Below are positions 6,589-15,301 of a DNA stretch of 59,608 nucleotides, piece after piece. The notes beneath the pieces were generated by a model. The model was given only the letters and a program-made list of their open reading frames with translations. It did no database searches and had not been told where the DNA came from. A program made the translations under genes and the position numbers. The DNA comes from a virus, in IMG/VR virus record IMGVR_UViG_3300043602_000092, positions 1 to 59,608 of that record; one strand, written 5' to 3'. Numbering within the stretch: position 1 is the first letter of the stretch; each line of letters opens with the position of its first letter.

Positions 6589-7284
6589 ATGCCCGAAGAT
6601 CAGGCTCTTAGTGGGGAGGCCCCTGAAATCGCAGGGGAAAACAGGCCCGCCCCGGATCAGGCCGCCCCGCCCCAAGGGGATCAGGCGGCCCCGGCGGCCC
6701 CGGATCAGGCCCAAGGCGATCAGGCCCCGCGCGGGGCATTGATGACCGCCGATATGGCGGGCCGCCTCATAATGAAATCAGGCGAGCGGGTTCGCCAACT
6801 CGCAAAGGAGGGGTGGATACCAAAGCACGGAACCGGCCAAGGTGCGCGCTATGCCTTGGTGGATGTAGTGCAAGGTTACATTCGGTTCCGCGATGACGTA
6901 GACCGTCGCGGTCAGAAGACCGCCGCCGCCACGCGCATCTCAGACGCACGCGCTCGCGAGATTGAATTGCGAACCGCGATCCGAGAAGGCCGTCTTATCG
7001 ACCTTGACGAAGCACTTGATGCAGTGGAGGAATTGATAGGTCTGCTCCGCACCGAGTTGTCGGGGTTGCCTGCACGCTGCACTCGCGACTTGCAGATCAG
7101 GCGCACAATTGAAACGGTTCGCAATGACATCCTCGACCGCATCGCTGATCTTGCCGAGCAGAAAGCAAAAGATATGGGAACGCGTCGGTCTGCTGGCACG
7201 GCCATCGAAGCCAATGCCACCGGACAAGTGGGCGGAAACGAACCGAACCCATCCGCAGACATCCGGGGTGCCGGGTCCGCGTGA
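6589..7284 (+). CDS. Terminase small subunit, Nu1-like, 231 aa
   Basis: After a Pro/Gln/Asp-rich disordered leader of about 45 residues comes a winged HTH (MTADMAGRLIMKSGERVRQL, then GWIPKHG), typical of phage DNA-packaging Nu1 proteins that bind the packaging site. A long helical region (about 110-200) would mediate oligomerisation and contact with the large subunit. The ribosome site GGAGGTGA is a near-perfect match to the 16S tail. It opens the late operon and its 3' end overlaps the large-subunit gene in another frame. Confidence 0.85.
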   Translation: MPEDQALSGEAPEIAGENRPAPDQAAPPQGDQAAPAAPDQAQGDQAPRGALMTADMAGRLIMKSGERVRQLAKEGWIPKHGTGQGARYALVDVVQGYIRFRDDVDRRGQKTAAATRISDARAREIELRTAIREGRLIDLDEALDAVEELIGLLRTELSGLPARCTRDLQIRRTIETVRNDILDRIADLAEQKAKDMGTRRSAGTAIEANATGQVGGNEPNPSADIRGAGSA

Positions 7285-9175
7285 TCCATATCTAACACCG
7301 TACATCGTGGAACCAGGACGCGCGATTGCGGCGGGTGGATACAAGCGGGTCGTTCTGGTGTTCGGTGCGCAGACCGGCAAGACCGAGTTGATGCTCGATG
7401 TCGCCGGTCAGCGCCTCGACCAGCAACCGGCACCGATCCTGTATGTCGGTCCCAACAAGCAGTTCCTTTCCGAGCAGTTCGAACCGCGCGTGATGGCCCT
7501 GCTCGATGGCGCGGCCACGCTGACGAACAAGGTCGCGCGCGGCAAGCGCATGACCAAGACCCGCAAGATGGTGGCAGGCGTCCCGTTCCGATTGGCGCAC
7601 GCGGGATCGACCACGGCCCTCAAGTCTGATCCGGCGGCCCTCGCGCTGGTGGACGAATACGATGAAATGAAATCGAACGTGAACGAGCAGGGCGGTCCCC
7701 TTGGCCTCGTTGAGCGCCGCGGTGACACCTATGCGGATTTCGTCTGCGTGGTGACTTCGACGCCGAAGCGCGGGAGAGTTGCTGCGGCGCGAGATACGAG
7801 GTCGGGCCTGATCTTCTGGGACGAGGCAGTGGTGGAAGACATCGAAAGCCCGATCTGGCAATTGTGGCAACAGGGCACCCGGCATCACTGGTGCTGGCCC
7901 TGCCCGCATTGCGGTGAGTATTTCGTCCCGCGCTTCGACCTGATGCGGTATCCGCTCAAGGCCACGCCGATGGAAGCGGGTCGCGAAGCCTACATGCTTT
8001 GCCCGCGCGATGACTGTGGCGGCATCATCGAGAACCATCACAAGGCGACCATGAACGAACGCGGCCACTACGTCGCGCCAGGTCAATCAATCACGACAGA
8101 CGGGATCGTTCATGGTGCACCGCGAGAGCGATTGACCCTGTCCTATTGGGTGTCTGGCCTTGCGTCACCGTTTGTAACATTCGGTGAACGCATCGCATCG
8201 CTGGTCGAGGCGCAGCAATCCGGCGACGACGCGATGGTCCAGCAGGCCATGAACGCCGGGTTCGGTGAGTTGCATTCTCCCGGCGGCGGTGACGTTCCAG
8301 AGTGGGCGGAAATCAAGGAGAAGTCGCGCCTGTCGGGATACGTTCGCGGTGAAGTTCCTGAGGAGGCCCTGTATCTCACCTTGACGGCGGACGTGCAGCG
8401 GCAGTCGATCCCGTGGGTGATCAGGGCGTGGGGCGCCCGCGCGACCTCATGGCTGGTGAACTACGGCTATCTCCGTGGCGATACTGCGGAGGAGGAAATC
8501 TGGGGTGCCCTTGGCGACCTCGTCGCCACGCCGGTCGATGGCGTGCCGATCAAGCTATGCTTCATCGACAGCGGATTTCGACCGGGCAAGACCGACACCC
8601 TGCCGATCAATCGCATCTATGAGTTCTGTCGCCGGTTCGGTCGCAGGGTGAGGCCGACCAAGGGATCGTCGTCGGCCATGCGGACGCCCCTGATCTTCTC
8701 CAAGATCGAGGTCAGTCGCAAGGATGGCAAGGCCGCAAAGTTCGGTCTGGACCTGGTTCGCCTCGACACCGACCACTGGAAATCATGGGTGCATGAACGG
8801 CTGCGATGGCCCTCCGAGCAAGTCGGTGCGTGGCATGTTTTCAAGAATGTTGATGACGATTACTGCCACCAACTGGTTTCCGAGGCGCGATTGAAGCAGC
8901 CGACAGGGCGGGTCGAATGGGTCCAGCGCTCAAGGGATAACCACTTTTTCGACTGCGAGGCGATGCAGGCTGCGGCTGGATACCTTCTCAATGTCCAGCG
9001 CATCCCGTTGCAAAATAAACCGAACCGCACTATGGATGGCGTTGGCGCGAAGCCAGAAACCCCACCTGAGGTAGTTCTCCAACCGCTAGACGCGCCACCG
9101 CCCACACCACCGCCCGTGACCATGCGGAGCAAAAGAACAAGGCGCATCATCAGGTCGAACTACCTTGGAGCATAG
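7124..9175 (+). CDS. Terminase large subunit, GpA family, 683 aa
   Basis: The packaging ATPase/nuclease. A Walker A-like FGAQTGKTE near residue 80 and a Walker B ALALVDEYDEM near 175 mark the motor. A Cys pair set (CPHCGEY, then CPRDDCGG) matches the zinc element seen in GpA proteins, and later Asp-rich strands (TADVQ, FIDSGF) form the RNase H-like nuclease. The start is uncertain: ATG 7124 is used, TTG 7109 or ATG 7217 are alternatives, and none has a clear ribosome site, consistent with coupling to the overlapping small-subunit gene. Confidence 0.92.
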   Translation: MTSSTASLILPSRKQKIWERVGLLARPSKPMPPDKWAETNRTHPQTSGVPGPRDPYLTPYIVEPGRAIAAGGYKRVVLVFGAQTGKTELMLDVAGQRLDQQPAPILYVGPNKQFLSEQFEPRVMALLDGAATLTNKVARGKRMTKTRKMVAGVPFRLAHAGSTTALKSDPAALALVDEYDEMKSNVNEQGGPLGLVERRGDTYADFVCVVTSTPKRGRVAAARDTRSGLIFWDEAVVEDIESPIWQLWQQGTRHHWCWPCPHCGEYFVPRFDLMRYPLKATPMEAGREAYMLCPRDDCGGIIENHHKATMNERGHYVAPGQSITTDGIVHGAPRERLTLSYWVSGLASPFVTFGERIASLVEAQQSGDDAMVQQAMNAGFGELHSPGGGDVPEWAEIKEKSRLSGYVRGEVPEEALYLTLTADVQRQSIPWVIRAWGARATSWLVNYGYLRGDTAEEEIWGALGDLVATPVDGVPIKLCFIDSGFRPGKTDTLPINRIYEFCRRFGRRVRPTKGSSSAMRTPLIFSKIEVSRKDGKAAKFGLDLVRLDTDHWKSWVHERLRWPSEQVGAWHVFKNVDDDYCHQLVSEARLKQPTGRVEWVQRSRDNHFFDCEAMQAAAGYLLNVQRIPLQNKPNRTMDGVGAKPETPPEVVLQPLDAPPPTPPPVTMRSKRTRRIIRSNYLGA

Positions 9176-9190
9176 CTCTCCGGGTTCAAG

Positions 9191-9709
9191 ATGGCAGACC
9201 CGACCTATGACGAACTGAGGGCAGAAAACGCTGCGCTCAAGGCGCGTCTCGCAGTCGAGACACCGATCCCGGTGCTGCCGGGTGGCGGCCCATCGCCACC
9301 GCATATGACGCGCTCGACTGATCGCACCGCCATCAACGAGACACCGCGCCAGACCACCATCACCCACACCCACGTTGAGCCGACCGATGCGACGTTCCCC
9401 GCCGCACCGCTCGCGGCACCGTTCGGGGTCGGGCCGCAGCGTTCCTTGGTCGCGCGGGCATTGCAGATCAGGGCAAGGCCCAAGACCGCCACGCCCGAGG
9501 AAATCATCGAGACAATCAAGGGCCTCAAGACGATCATCGTTTCCGGCGTCGATAGTGCCGGATATGGCGACAAGCGAACCGAGTTTCGCTCGCTGGCCGA
9601 GTTGCGCCAGATACTCGCCGGTCTTGAGGAGGAGTTGGAGGAACTTCAAGGAACGGGTGGTCGCATCCGCCAGATCAGGATGACGACGCAGTGGGATAAG
9701 GGCCTCTGA
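9191..9709 (+). CDS. gpW-like head-tail joining protein with long N-terminus, 172 aa
   Basis: The C-terminal 60 residues (KTIIVSGVDSAGYGDKRTEF, then a helix LAELRQILAGLEEELEEL) resemble gpW-type connectors, and RIRQIRMTTQWDKGL is a usual end for this family. The first 100 residues are Pro/Thr-rich and probably disordered, unlike the 68-aa lambda protein. Placement between terminase and portal is the lambda order. The stop and portal start overlap by one base. Confidence 0.65.
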   Translation: MADPTYDELRAENAALKARLAVETPIPVLPGGGPSPPHMTRSTDRTAINETPRQTTITHTHVEPTDATFPAAPLAAPFGVGPQRSLVARALQIRARPKTATPEEIIETIKGLKTIIVSGVDSAGYGDKRTEFRSLAELRQILAGLEEELEELQGTGGRIRQIRMTTQWDKGL

Positions 9710-11403
9710 TGGGGATCATCAAAGACATTTTGTCGGAAGGCATTCTGGGCAGACTGGTCGGGCCGAAAAAGAACCCACGCATGGACTTCGATGGCGGGCG
9801 CTCACGCCGCCGCCTCAAGTCGTGGACACCGACGCAATCCACCGTCAACACCATCCTCGCATCGAATGGCAGTTTGCTGCGTGCGCGTTGTCGAGATGCC
9901 CTCCGCAACAACGCGCACGCAGTCGCGGCGAGCGATAGCTTCGTCGCGAACCTTATCGGCACCGGCATCAAGCCATCGTCGCTCTATCGCAACGAGGCGA
10001 AGCCGACCAAGGCCCCGGCTCCAAAGGCCCCGCCGCCCAAGACGCCACCGTTCGCAGCATTCCCGCCGCCGCCGGGGCATAACAACCCGCCACCCGATCC
10101 GCTGCCCGACGATGCCAACCCGGAACTGCGTGCCGCGATCATGCAGCTATTCCTCGATTGGACCGACGAGTGCGATGCAGACGGCCTCGCGGACTTCTAT
10201 GGGATGCAGACCATCGTGGCCCGCGCATTGTTCGAAGCGGGTGAGTGCTTCATCCGGTTCCGCAATCGCCGCGTGATGGACGGCTACCTGGTGCCGCTGC
10301 AGATACAGTTGCTCGAAAGCGAGATGTGCCCCTACGAGAAAAACGGCAGGGCAGCGAACGGCAACTTCATCATGAACGGCATCGAACTCGACCACCTTGG
10401 TCAGCGTGCCGCATATTATTTCCACCCGATCCACCCCGGTGATGCACCGATCGAAGTGCTGCCGGTGGCGTTCGAACCCGTTCGGGTTCCGGCGTCTGAG
10501 GTGCTGCACATTTTCAAGTGTACGCGACCCGGCCAGATGCGCGGCGTGCCCCTGATCACCCCCGCCTTGGTGCGGATGTTCCTGCTCGACCAATACGACG
10601 ACGCCGAGTTGGAGCGGAAGCGGATCGCCGCGATGTTCGCGGGCTTCGTCACCACGCCTGCCCCTGAGGACGTGCTGCCCATCGACGGCATCGACGGGTC
10701 TGCCCCTCAGGAGAACATCGGCCTGTCCGGTCTGGAACCGGGAACGATGCAAACCCTGCTGCCGGGTGAGAGCATCACCTTTGCCGAGCCTGCCGATGTC
10801 GGCGGATCATATGAGGCTTATCAATATCGGCAGCAACTCGCGGTGTTCGCCGCCGTGGGCATCCCGTACAGCATCGCGACGTCCGACCTCAGGCGTGCGA
10901 ACTACTCGTCGCTGCGCGGCTCGATTGTCGAGTATCGCCGCAAGCTCGAGCAGATGCAGCACAACATCATCGTATTCCAGATGTGCGCGCCGATCTGGCG
11001 GCGGTGGTTCGACAGCGCGGTGCTTGCGCAGGCCCTCCCGATTGGCGAGAGCGACTACCTTTTGAACAAGGCGAACTACACGCGGGCAAAGTGGATACCG
11101 CAACGCAATGATTGGGTCGATCCGTTGAAGGATCGCCAAGCAGAGAAACTCGCGGTTGATGCGGGCTTCAAGAGCCGCAGCGACGTGATCGAAGCCGAGG
11201 GCTATGACCCGGAGGAAAACGATCAGCGCATTGCTGCAGATCGTGCGCGCGAGGAAGAACTTGGGCTGGACTTTGGGCCGAAGCCGCCACCGGCCCCGTT
11301 CGGCGGTGACGCTGGCGGCGATAGTCAGGAAGAAAAAGACCAGATCGAGCAGGATGCCCAAGACGCAGAAGATGCGTCGGCCACCGAAAAAGGAGATGCG
11401 TGA
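9709..11403 (+). CDS. Portal protein, lambda family, 564 aa
   Basis: This protein would form the dodecameric gateway for DNA. Family features include the N-terminal RSRRRLKSWTPT, ARCRDALRNN and NLIGTGIKP segments, then VLHIFKCTRPGQMRGVPLI and IPYSIATSDLRRANYSSLR, which are strongly conserved in lambda-type portals. A Pro-rich insert (about residues 98-130) and an acidic C-terminal tail are present. Start-stop overlaps join it to both neighbours. The length is usual for the family. Confidence 0.93.
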   Translation: MGIIKDILSEGILGRLVGPKKNPRMDFDGGRSRRRLKSWTPTQSTVNTILASNGSLLRARCRDALRNNAHAVAASDSFVANLIGTGIKPSSLYRNEAKPTKAPAPKAPPPKTPPFAAFPPPPGHNNPPPDPLPDDANPELRAAIMQLFLDWTDECDADGLADFYGMQTIVARALFEAGECFIRFRNRRVMDGYLVPLQIQLLESEMCPYEKNGRAANGNFIMNGIELDHLGQRAAYYFHPIHPGDAPIEVLPVAFEPVRVPASEVLHIFKCTRPGQMRGVPLITPALVRMFLLDQYDDAELERKRIAAMFAGFVTTPAPEDVLPIDGIDGSAPQENIGLSGLEPGTMQTLLPGESITFAEPADVGGSYEAYQYRQQLAVFAAVGIPYSIATSDLRRANYSSLRGSIVEYRRKLEQMQHNIIVFQMCAPIWRRWFDSAVLAQALPIGESDYLLNKANYTRAKWIPQRNDWVDPLKDRQAEKLAVDAGFKSRSDVIEAEGYDPEENDQRIAADRAREEELGLDFGPKPPPAPFGGDAGGDSQEEKDQIEQDAQDAEDASATEKGDA

Positions 11404-12479
11404 TGCGCAATTGGTTCACGATGAAAAAGGTCGAGGACGACGAGGAAGGCGACGACAAGAAAAATCCGTTTGCCGAAATCATGATTTATGACGCCATCGG
11501 CAAGTCGTTCTGGGACGATGATGCGGTGAGCGCGAGTTCGTTCATCGCCGCTCTCGCGGACCTGGGTGACGTGCCGGAAATCAAACTGCGCATCAACTCG
11601 CCGGGTGGCGACGTGTTCGATGGCGTTGCGATTTACAACGCAATCAAGAACCACAAGGCCAAGGTGACGGCGCATGTCGATGGCATCGCTGCGTCTGCCG
11701 CATCGTTCGTCGCAATGGCGGCGGATAAAATCGTGATGCCGTCCAACGCTTTCATGCTGGTGCATAATGCGTCGGGCTTCGCGATGGGGCAGGCCGACGA
11801 CATGCTCGCGGTGGCCGCCGATCTGCAGCGCATCGACAAGTCGATGTCCGCAACCTATGCCGCGCGCACCGGCCAGACCGCTGCGAAGGTCAAGGCCCTC
11901 ATGAAAGAGGACCGCTTGATGGACGCCACCGAGGCAAAGGCCCTTGGCTATGCCGACGAAGTGACGGCACCCGTCAAGATCGCGGCGCGGTTCTCGATGC
12001 AATTGCTTCCCAAGGCGGTCGCAGATCGCTTCAGGGCAGAGACAGGTGACGAGCAGGGCGACCCGCCTCCTCCTGCCGCGAAGCCTGAGGTGCCGGGTGA
12101 GGTGCCGGCGCCTTCCCCGGCACCGACTATTCCGCCTGAAACGGCACCCACCCCGGAGAAGCCGAAGATCAGCGATCCTGATCCGCCACCGGCACCGGGT
12201 GATGCCGCCGCTGCAAAGCAGCAGGGCATCGCGGAGCATCAGGCATACGTTGGCGCGGTCAGCGATCTTTGCACGCTCGCAGGCGCACCCGAGCTTGTCG
12301 GTGGTTACGTTCGTGCAAACGCCACGGTCGAACAGGTCCGCAAGGAACTGCTCGCTCGCCGGTCCACGCAGACGGATGTTCTCCCCCATCATCCGCTTGC
12401 CGCCCACGCAGGAGGCCCCACCGCGCCTGCGTCGGCATGGACGAAGATCACCGACAAGATCAACGCACGCCAGAAATAG
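11403..12479 (+). CDS. ClpP-type prohead protease with scaffold-like tail, 358 aa
   Basis: The N-terminal 200 residues are an S14 ClpP-like protease: INSPGGDVFDG, GIAASAASF with nucleophile Ser98, and VHNASG with His121. Residues about 215-265 form a Pro/Ala-rich linker, and the C-terminal helical part is probably scaffold that self-cleaves. ATG 11403 is preferred over GTG 11400 for spacing from AGGAG. It lies between portal and decoration genes, as in lambda-like head clusters. Confidence 0.9.
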   Translation: MRNWFTMKKVEDDEEGDDKKNPFAEIMIYDAIGKSFWDDDAVSASSFIAALADLGDVPEIKLRINSPGGDVFDGVAIYNAIKNHKAKVTAHVDGIAASAASFVAMAADKIVMPSNAFMLVHNASGFAMGQADDMLAVAADLQRIDKSMSATYAARTGQTAAKVKALMKEDRLMDATEAKALGYADEVTAPVKIAARFSMQLLPKAVADRFRAETGDEQGDPPPPAAKPEVPGEVPAPSPAPTIPPETAPTPEKPKISDPDPPPAPGDAAAAKQQGIAEHQAYVGAVSDLCTLAGAPELVGGYVRANATVEQVRKELLARRSTQTDVLPHHPLAAHAGGPTAPASAWTKITDKINARQK

Positions 12480-12506
12480 GCAAACCAAAGAGAAGGAGAT
12501 TTCGAC

Positions 12507-13184
12507 ATGGCTGATAATGATCGCGACAACGTCAAGGAAGATCGCCGGGTTCACACGCCGCCTGCGACTGCCAAGGCCGCCGACAAGACCGCCAAGGATG
12601 CGGAGAAGGCCCGCGCGGATGCAGAAAAGCAGGCCGACGAGGGCCGCAAGCTGCTGCATGAGCGCGAGGTGAAACAAGCGGAGGCCGCGTTCGAAGCGGA
12701 GGAGAACAAGATCAAGCAGGAGCGTGAGAAAAAGGAGGAGGAACTTCGCCTCGCCAATCTCTCGCCCGAGGAGCGCGCGGCAGAAATCTCGCCGTTCGTT
12801 CACAGCGTCCCGCACTACACCCCGCAGAACGAACCGCTCCATCCTGCGGAGTTCATTCTGTCGGAGGCGAACGGGCATCGCTCGCGCGGCAATGCTTACA
12901 TCGCAGACCCGGCGAATATCCTTGCAGGGCAGATGTTGAAAAAGACGGCAGAGGCGACGGCTACGCAGCCGCCGACCTACGTTCCGGCACTGGTCGGAGC
13001 CGACTGCAATGCGATTGCAATCTACTCTGGCGGCACGATCCCCGGTGAAGGTCTGCGCATCTCCGTCATCGTTCGCGATGCCGAGGTGAACGGTCTTTGC
13101 CTTGTGTGGGGCGCGACCACCGCACCGGAGCAGATCATCGGCATCCAGACGCTCGCCGCTGCTGGCATCATCGTCCGCCTGTAA
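12507..13184 (+). CDS. Head decoration protein D family with N-terminal coiled coil, 225 aa
   Basis: The C-terminal 110 residues match lambda gpD-like decoration proteins (GNAYIADPANILAGQMLKK, then ALVGADCNAIAIYSGGTI and LAAAGIIVRL). These trimers clamp the expanded capsid. The N-terminal 90 residues are highly charged and predicted coiled coil (repeated Ala-Asp-Lys-Ala-Glu), absent from the short classical protein. The ribosome site GAAGGAG is strong. The extension may hang inside or outside the capsid. Confidence 0.85.
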   Translation: MADNDRDNVKEDRRVHTPPATAKAADKTAKDAEKARADAEKQADEGRKLLHEREVKQAEAAFEAEENKIKQEREKKEEELRLANLSPEERAAEISPFVHSVPHYTPQNEPLHPAEFILSEANGHRSRGNAYIADPANILAGQMLKKTAEATATQPPTYVPALVGADCNAIAIYSGGTIPGEGLRISVIVRDAEVNGLCLVWGATTAPEQIIGIQTLAAAGIIVRL

Positions 13185-13244
13185 GGCGGCCAACCTCAAC
13201 CCGCTTCGCCGCACAGGCAAGCTCAAGGATAAAGGATAACGGAA

Positions 13245-14261
13245 ATGCTTGACATCTTTCGCGGCGATGCGTTCGGCATCGTGTCTCTGACCACTGCGAT
13301 CAACAATCTCAAGTTCGTCCCCGGCTTCATTTCGAGCAAGGGACTGTTCAATGAGAGTTCAATCTCCACCACCACGGTGTCGATTGAGGAGAAGAACAAC
13401 ACGCTGACCCTGATCGGCCCCACCCCGCGCGGTGGTCCCGGTCATGTGTTGCCCAAGGGCCGCCGCATGATGCGTATGCTTGGCGTCCCGCACTTTGAAA
13501 TCAACGACGCCGTGATGGCCGAGGAAGTTCAAGGCGTGCGCGCCTTTGGCTCCGAGGATGCCACGGAGACGGTGATGGGCAAGGTCGGTGAACGTATGGC
13601 ACAGGCCGGTCAGTCGTTGGAGTACACGCAGGAGCATTCCCGCGTCGGTGCGATCAAGGGCGTGATCACTTATGCGGACGGCACGGTCCTCAATCTCTAC
13701 ACCGAGTATGGACTTGCGCAGCCCGTCAACGTGGACATGAACCTCGACTTCGCCGGGACACCGGACGGTTCGCTCCGCGCGGCCTGCTCGACCATCATCC
13801 GCACGATGGGCACCAACCTTGAAGGGATGCCGTTCTCCGGTGTCGAAGCGATCTGCGGCGATGCGTTCTTCGACGCCCTGATCAAGCACCCGGAGGTTCG
13901 CCAGACCTATCTCAACTATCAGGCGGCGGCGGAACTGCGCACCAACTACATCACCGCAGGCCAGACGTGGGGGTCGTTCCTGTTCGGCGGCATCCTCTGG
14001 ACGAACTATCGCGGCTATGTCGGGTCGACCCCGATGGTCGAAACCAACATGGCCTATCTCTATCCGGTCGGCGTGCCGAACCTGTTCGCCACCGTCTATG
14101 CGCCTGCCGACTACATCGAGACTGTCAACACGCTGGGCAAACCCCGGTATGTGAAGCAGTACACCATGCCCAACGACAAGGGCATCAATCTCGATACGCA
14201 GATGAACGCGCTCAACTGGTGCACCAAGCCCCTCGCACTGATGCGCGCGATCCTGACCTAA
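13245..14261 (+). CDS. Major capsid protein, lambda gpE family, 338 aa
   Basis: The sequence follows the gpE-type HK97 fold: early LTTAINNLKFVPGFI, the RGGPGH segment, then a spine helix with EVQGVRAFGSEDATETV and a C-terminal LATVYAPADYIETVNTLG. The length of about 340 residues is normal for the family. It lies directly after the decoration protein, as in lambda. It would be highly expressed; an AAAGGATAACGG leader precedes the ATG. Confidence 0.93.
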   Translation: MLDIFRGDAFGIVSLTTAINNLKFVPGFISSKGLFNESSISTTTVSIEEKNNTLTLIGPTPRGGPGHVLPKGRRMMRMLGVPHFEINDAVMAEEVQGVRAFGSEDATETVMGKVGERMAQAGQSLEYTQEHSRVGAIKGVITYADGTVLNLYTEYGLAQPVNVDMNLDFAGTPDGSLRAACSTIIRTMGTNLEGMPFSGVEAICGDAFFDALIKHPEVRQTYLNYQAAAELRTNYITAGQTWGSFLFGGILWTNYRGYVGSTPMVETNMAYLYPVGVPNLFATVYAPADYIETVNTLGKPRYVKQYTMPNDKGINLDTQMNALNWCTKPLALMRAILT

Positions 14262-14279
14262 AGATGACCCGAGGCGGAA

Positions 14280-14648
14280 ATGGTGGACTTCGACAGGCTG
14301 GTTCTTGGACCGGCGTCCGACATCTTCTCGATCAAGTGCCGGTTCACTCCGCTGGTCAGCCAGCCAGGTGAACCGGCCTTCGATCTGCGTGGCGTCTATT
14401 CGTCCACGCCGGTCGATGTGCAGATGCAGGACGAAACCATTTTCTCCGACCAGCAGACATCGCTGGGCATTCGGATGCGCGACTTTCCGGCGGCGGTGCC
14501 GGATCGCGGCGACACCGTTGAAATCATCGACACCATGCACCCCGCATATGGCTCAAAATATTGGATTGGCGATGTCGATCTGGATGGGCAAGGCGGCGGG
14601 ATGCTTATGCTTCGCACCCACAATCCTGCTCCGGTGGACGGCTCATGA
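14280..14648 (+). CDS. Head-tail joining protein, FII-like, 122 aa
   Basis: This is a small beta-rich protein with the phrase MRMRDFP-like (GIRMRDFPAAVPDRGDTVEI), seen in lambda FII-type joiners that bind the head vertex. Position right after the capsid gene supports this. Its stop overlaps the next start as ATGA, coupling it to the tail-completion protein. Confidence 0.7.
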   Translation: MVDFDRLVLGPASDIFSIKCRFTPLVSQPGEPAFDLRGVYSSTPVDVQMQDETIFSDQQTSLGIRMRDFPAAVPDRGDTVEIIDTMHPAYGSKYWIGDVDLDGQGGGMLMLRTHNPAPVDGS

Positions 14649-15280
14649 GCCACTACGCGACAATGGTCGCCAACAAGGCAATGGACTACGCGAAGATCGG
14701 GTTCGGTTCGCGGTTCAAAACCTATCGGCAGACCCCGATGATGCAAGTGCAGCCGACCGACTTGCCGATGCTTGGCATCTTCATCATGCGCGAGAAGCGA
14801 TCCCCGTGGGGCAATGCCAATCACGCGGAACCGAAATTCCAGCATGAGATGACGTTGGGGTTCTCCGGCGCTGTACATGCCGACACCGACGATCAGAACA
14901 AGTTCTATCAATTGGAGCAGTGGATGTCCGAGTTGGACGACATCCTGCTATCCAACCCGAAATTCGTGATCCTCACGGCAGGCGTCGAGGCGATGGACCG
15001 GCAATCGCAATACGCCAAGGTCGGTGAGACAACCCTGTTTGAAATCCGGGTGGAGATGGTGCTGGCCTTCCAGAGTTCATTCCCGCCGAGGGTTGTCGAC
15101 GATTTCAACATCCTGCACGTCGAGACGCGGTATCCTTCGATTGATACTGATCCGGCAGAGGTGATGCAGATCGTTCGTCAATACGACCTGACGCAAAACG
15201 AAATCACCGCTGCGCTGACTAAGGCGGGACAGACGAAGGCGGGACCATCCAAAGCGGACACCGTCCGCGATCACCCCTGA
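14645..15280 (+). CDS. Tail completion/terminator-type protein, 211 aa
   Basis: This is a mixed alpha/beta protein without catalytic motifs, lying between the head-tail joiner and the tail sheath where Mu-like phages place tail-terminator or neck proteins. The ATG at 14645 overlaps the previous stop, which is preferred over a longer frame overlapping the upstream gene. The last 30 residues are low-complexity with repeated KAG. Assignment rests mostly on position. Confidence 0.6.
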   Translation: MSHYATMVANKAMDYAKIGFGSRFKTYRQTPMMQVQPTDLPMLGIFIMREKRSPWGNANHAEPKFQHEMTLGFSGAVHADTDDQNKFYQLEQWMSELDDILLSNPKFVILTAGVEAMDRQSQYAKVGETTLFEIRVEMVLAFQSSFPPRVVDDFNILHVETRYPSIDTDPAEVMQIVRQYDLTQNEITAALTKAGQTKAGPSKADTVRDHP

Positions 15281-15301
15281 CCCCAAGAGGAGAACACGAT
15301 C

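Noticed and set aside
11325-13226. 633-aa leftward frame across protease and decoration genes
   Set aside because: GC-driven shadow of recognised rightward structural genes.
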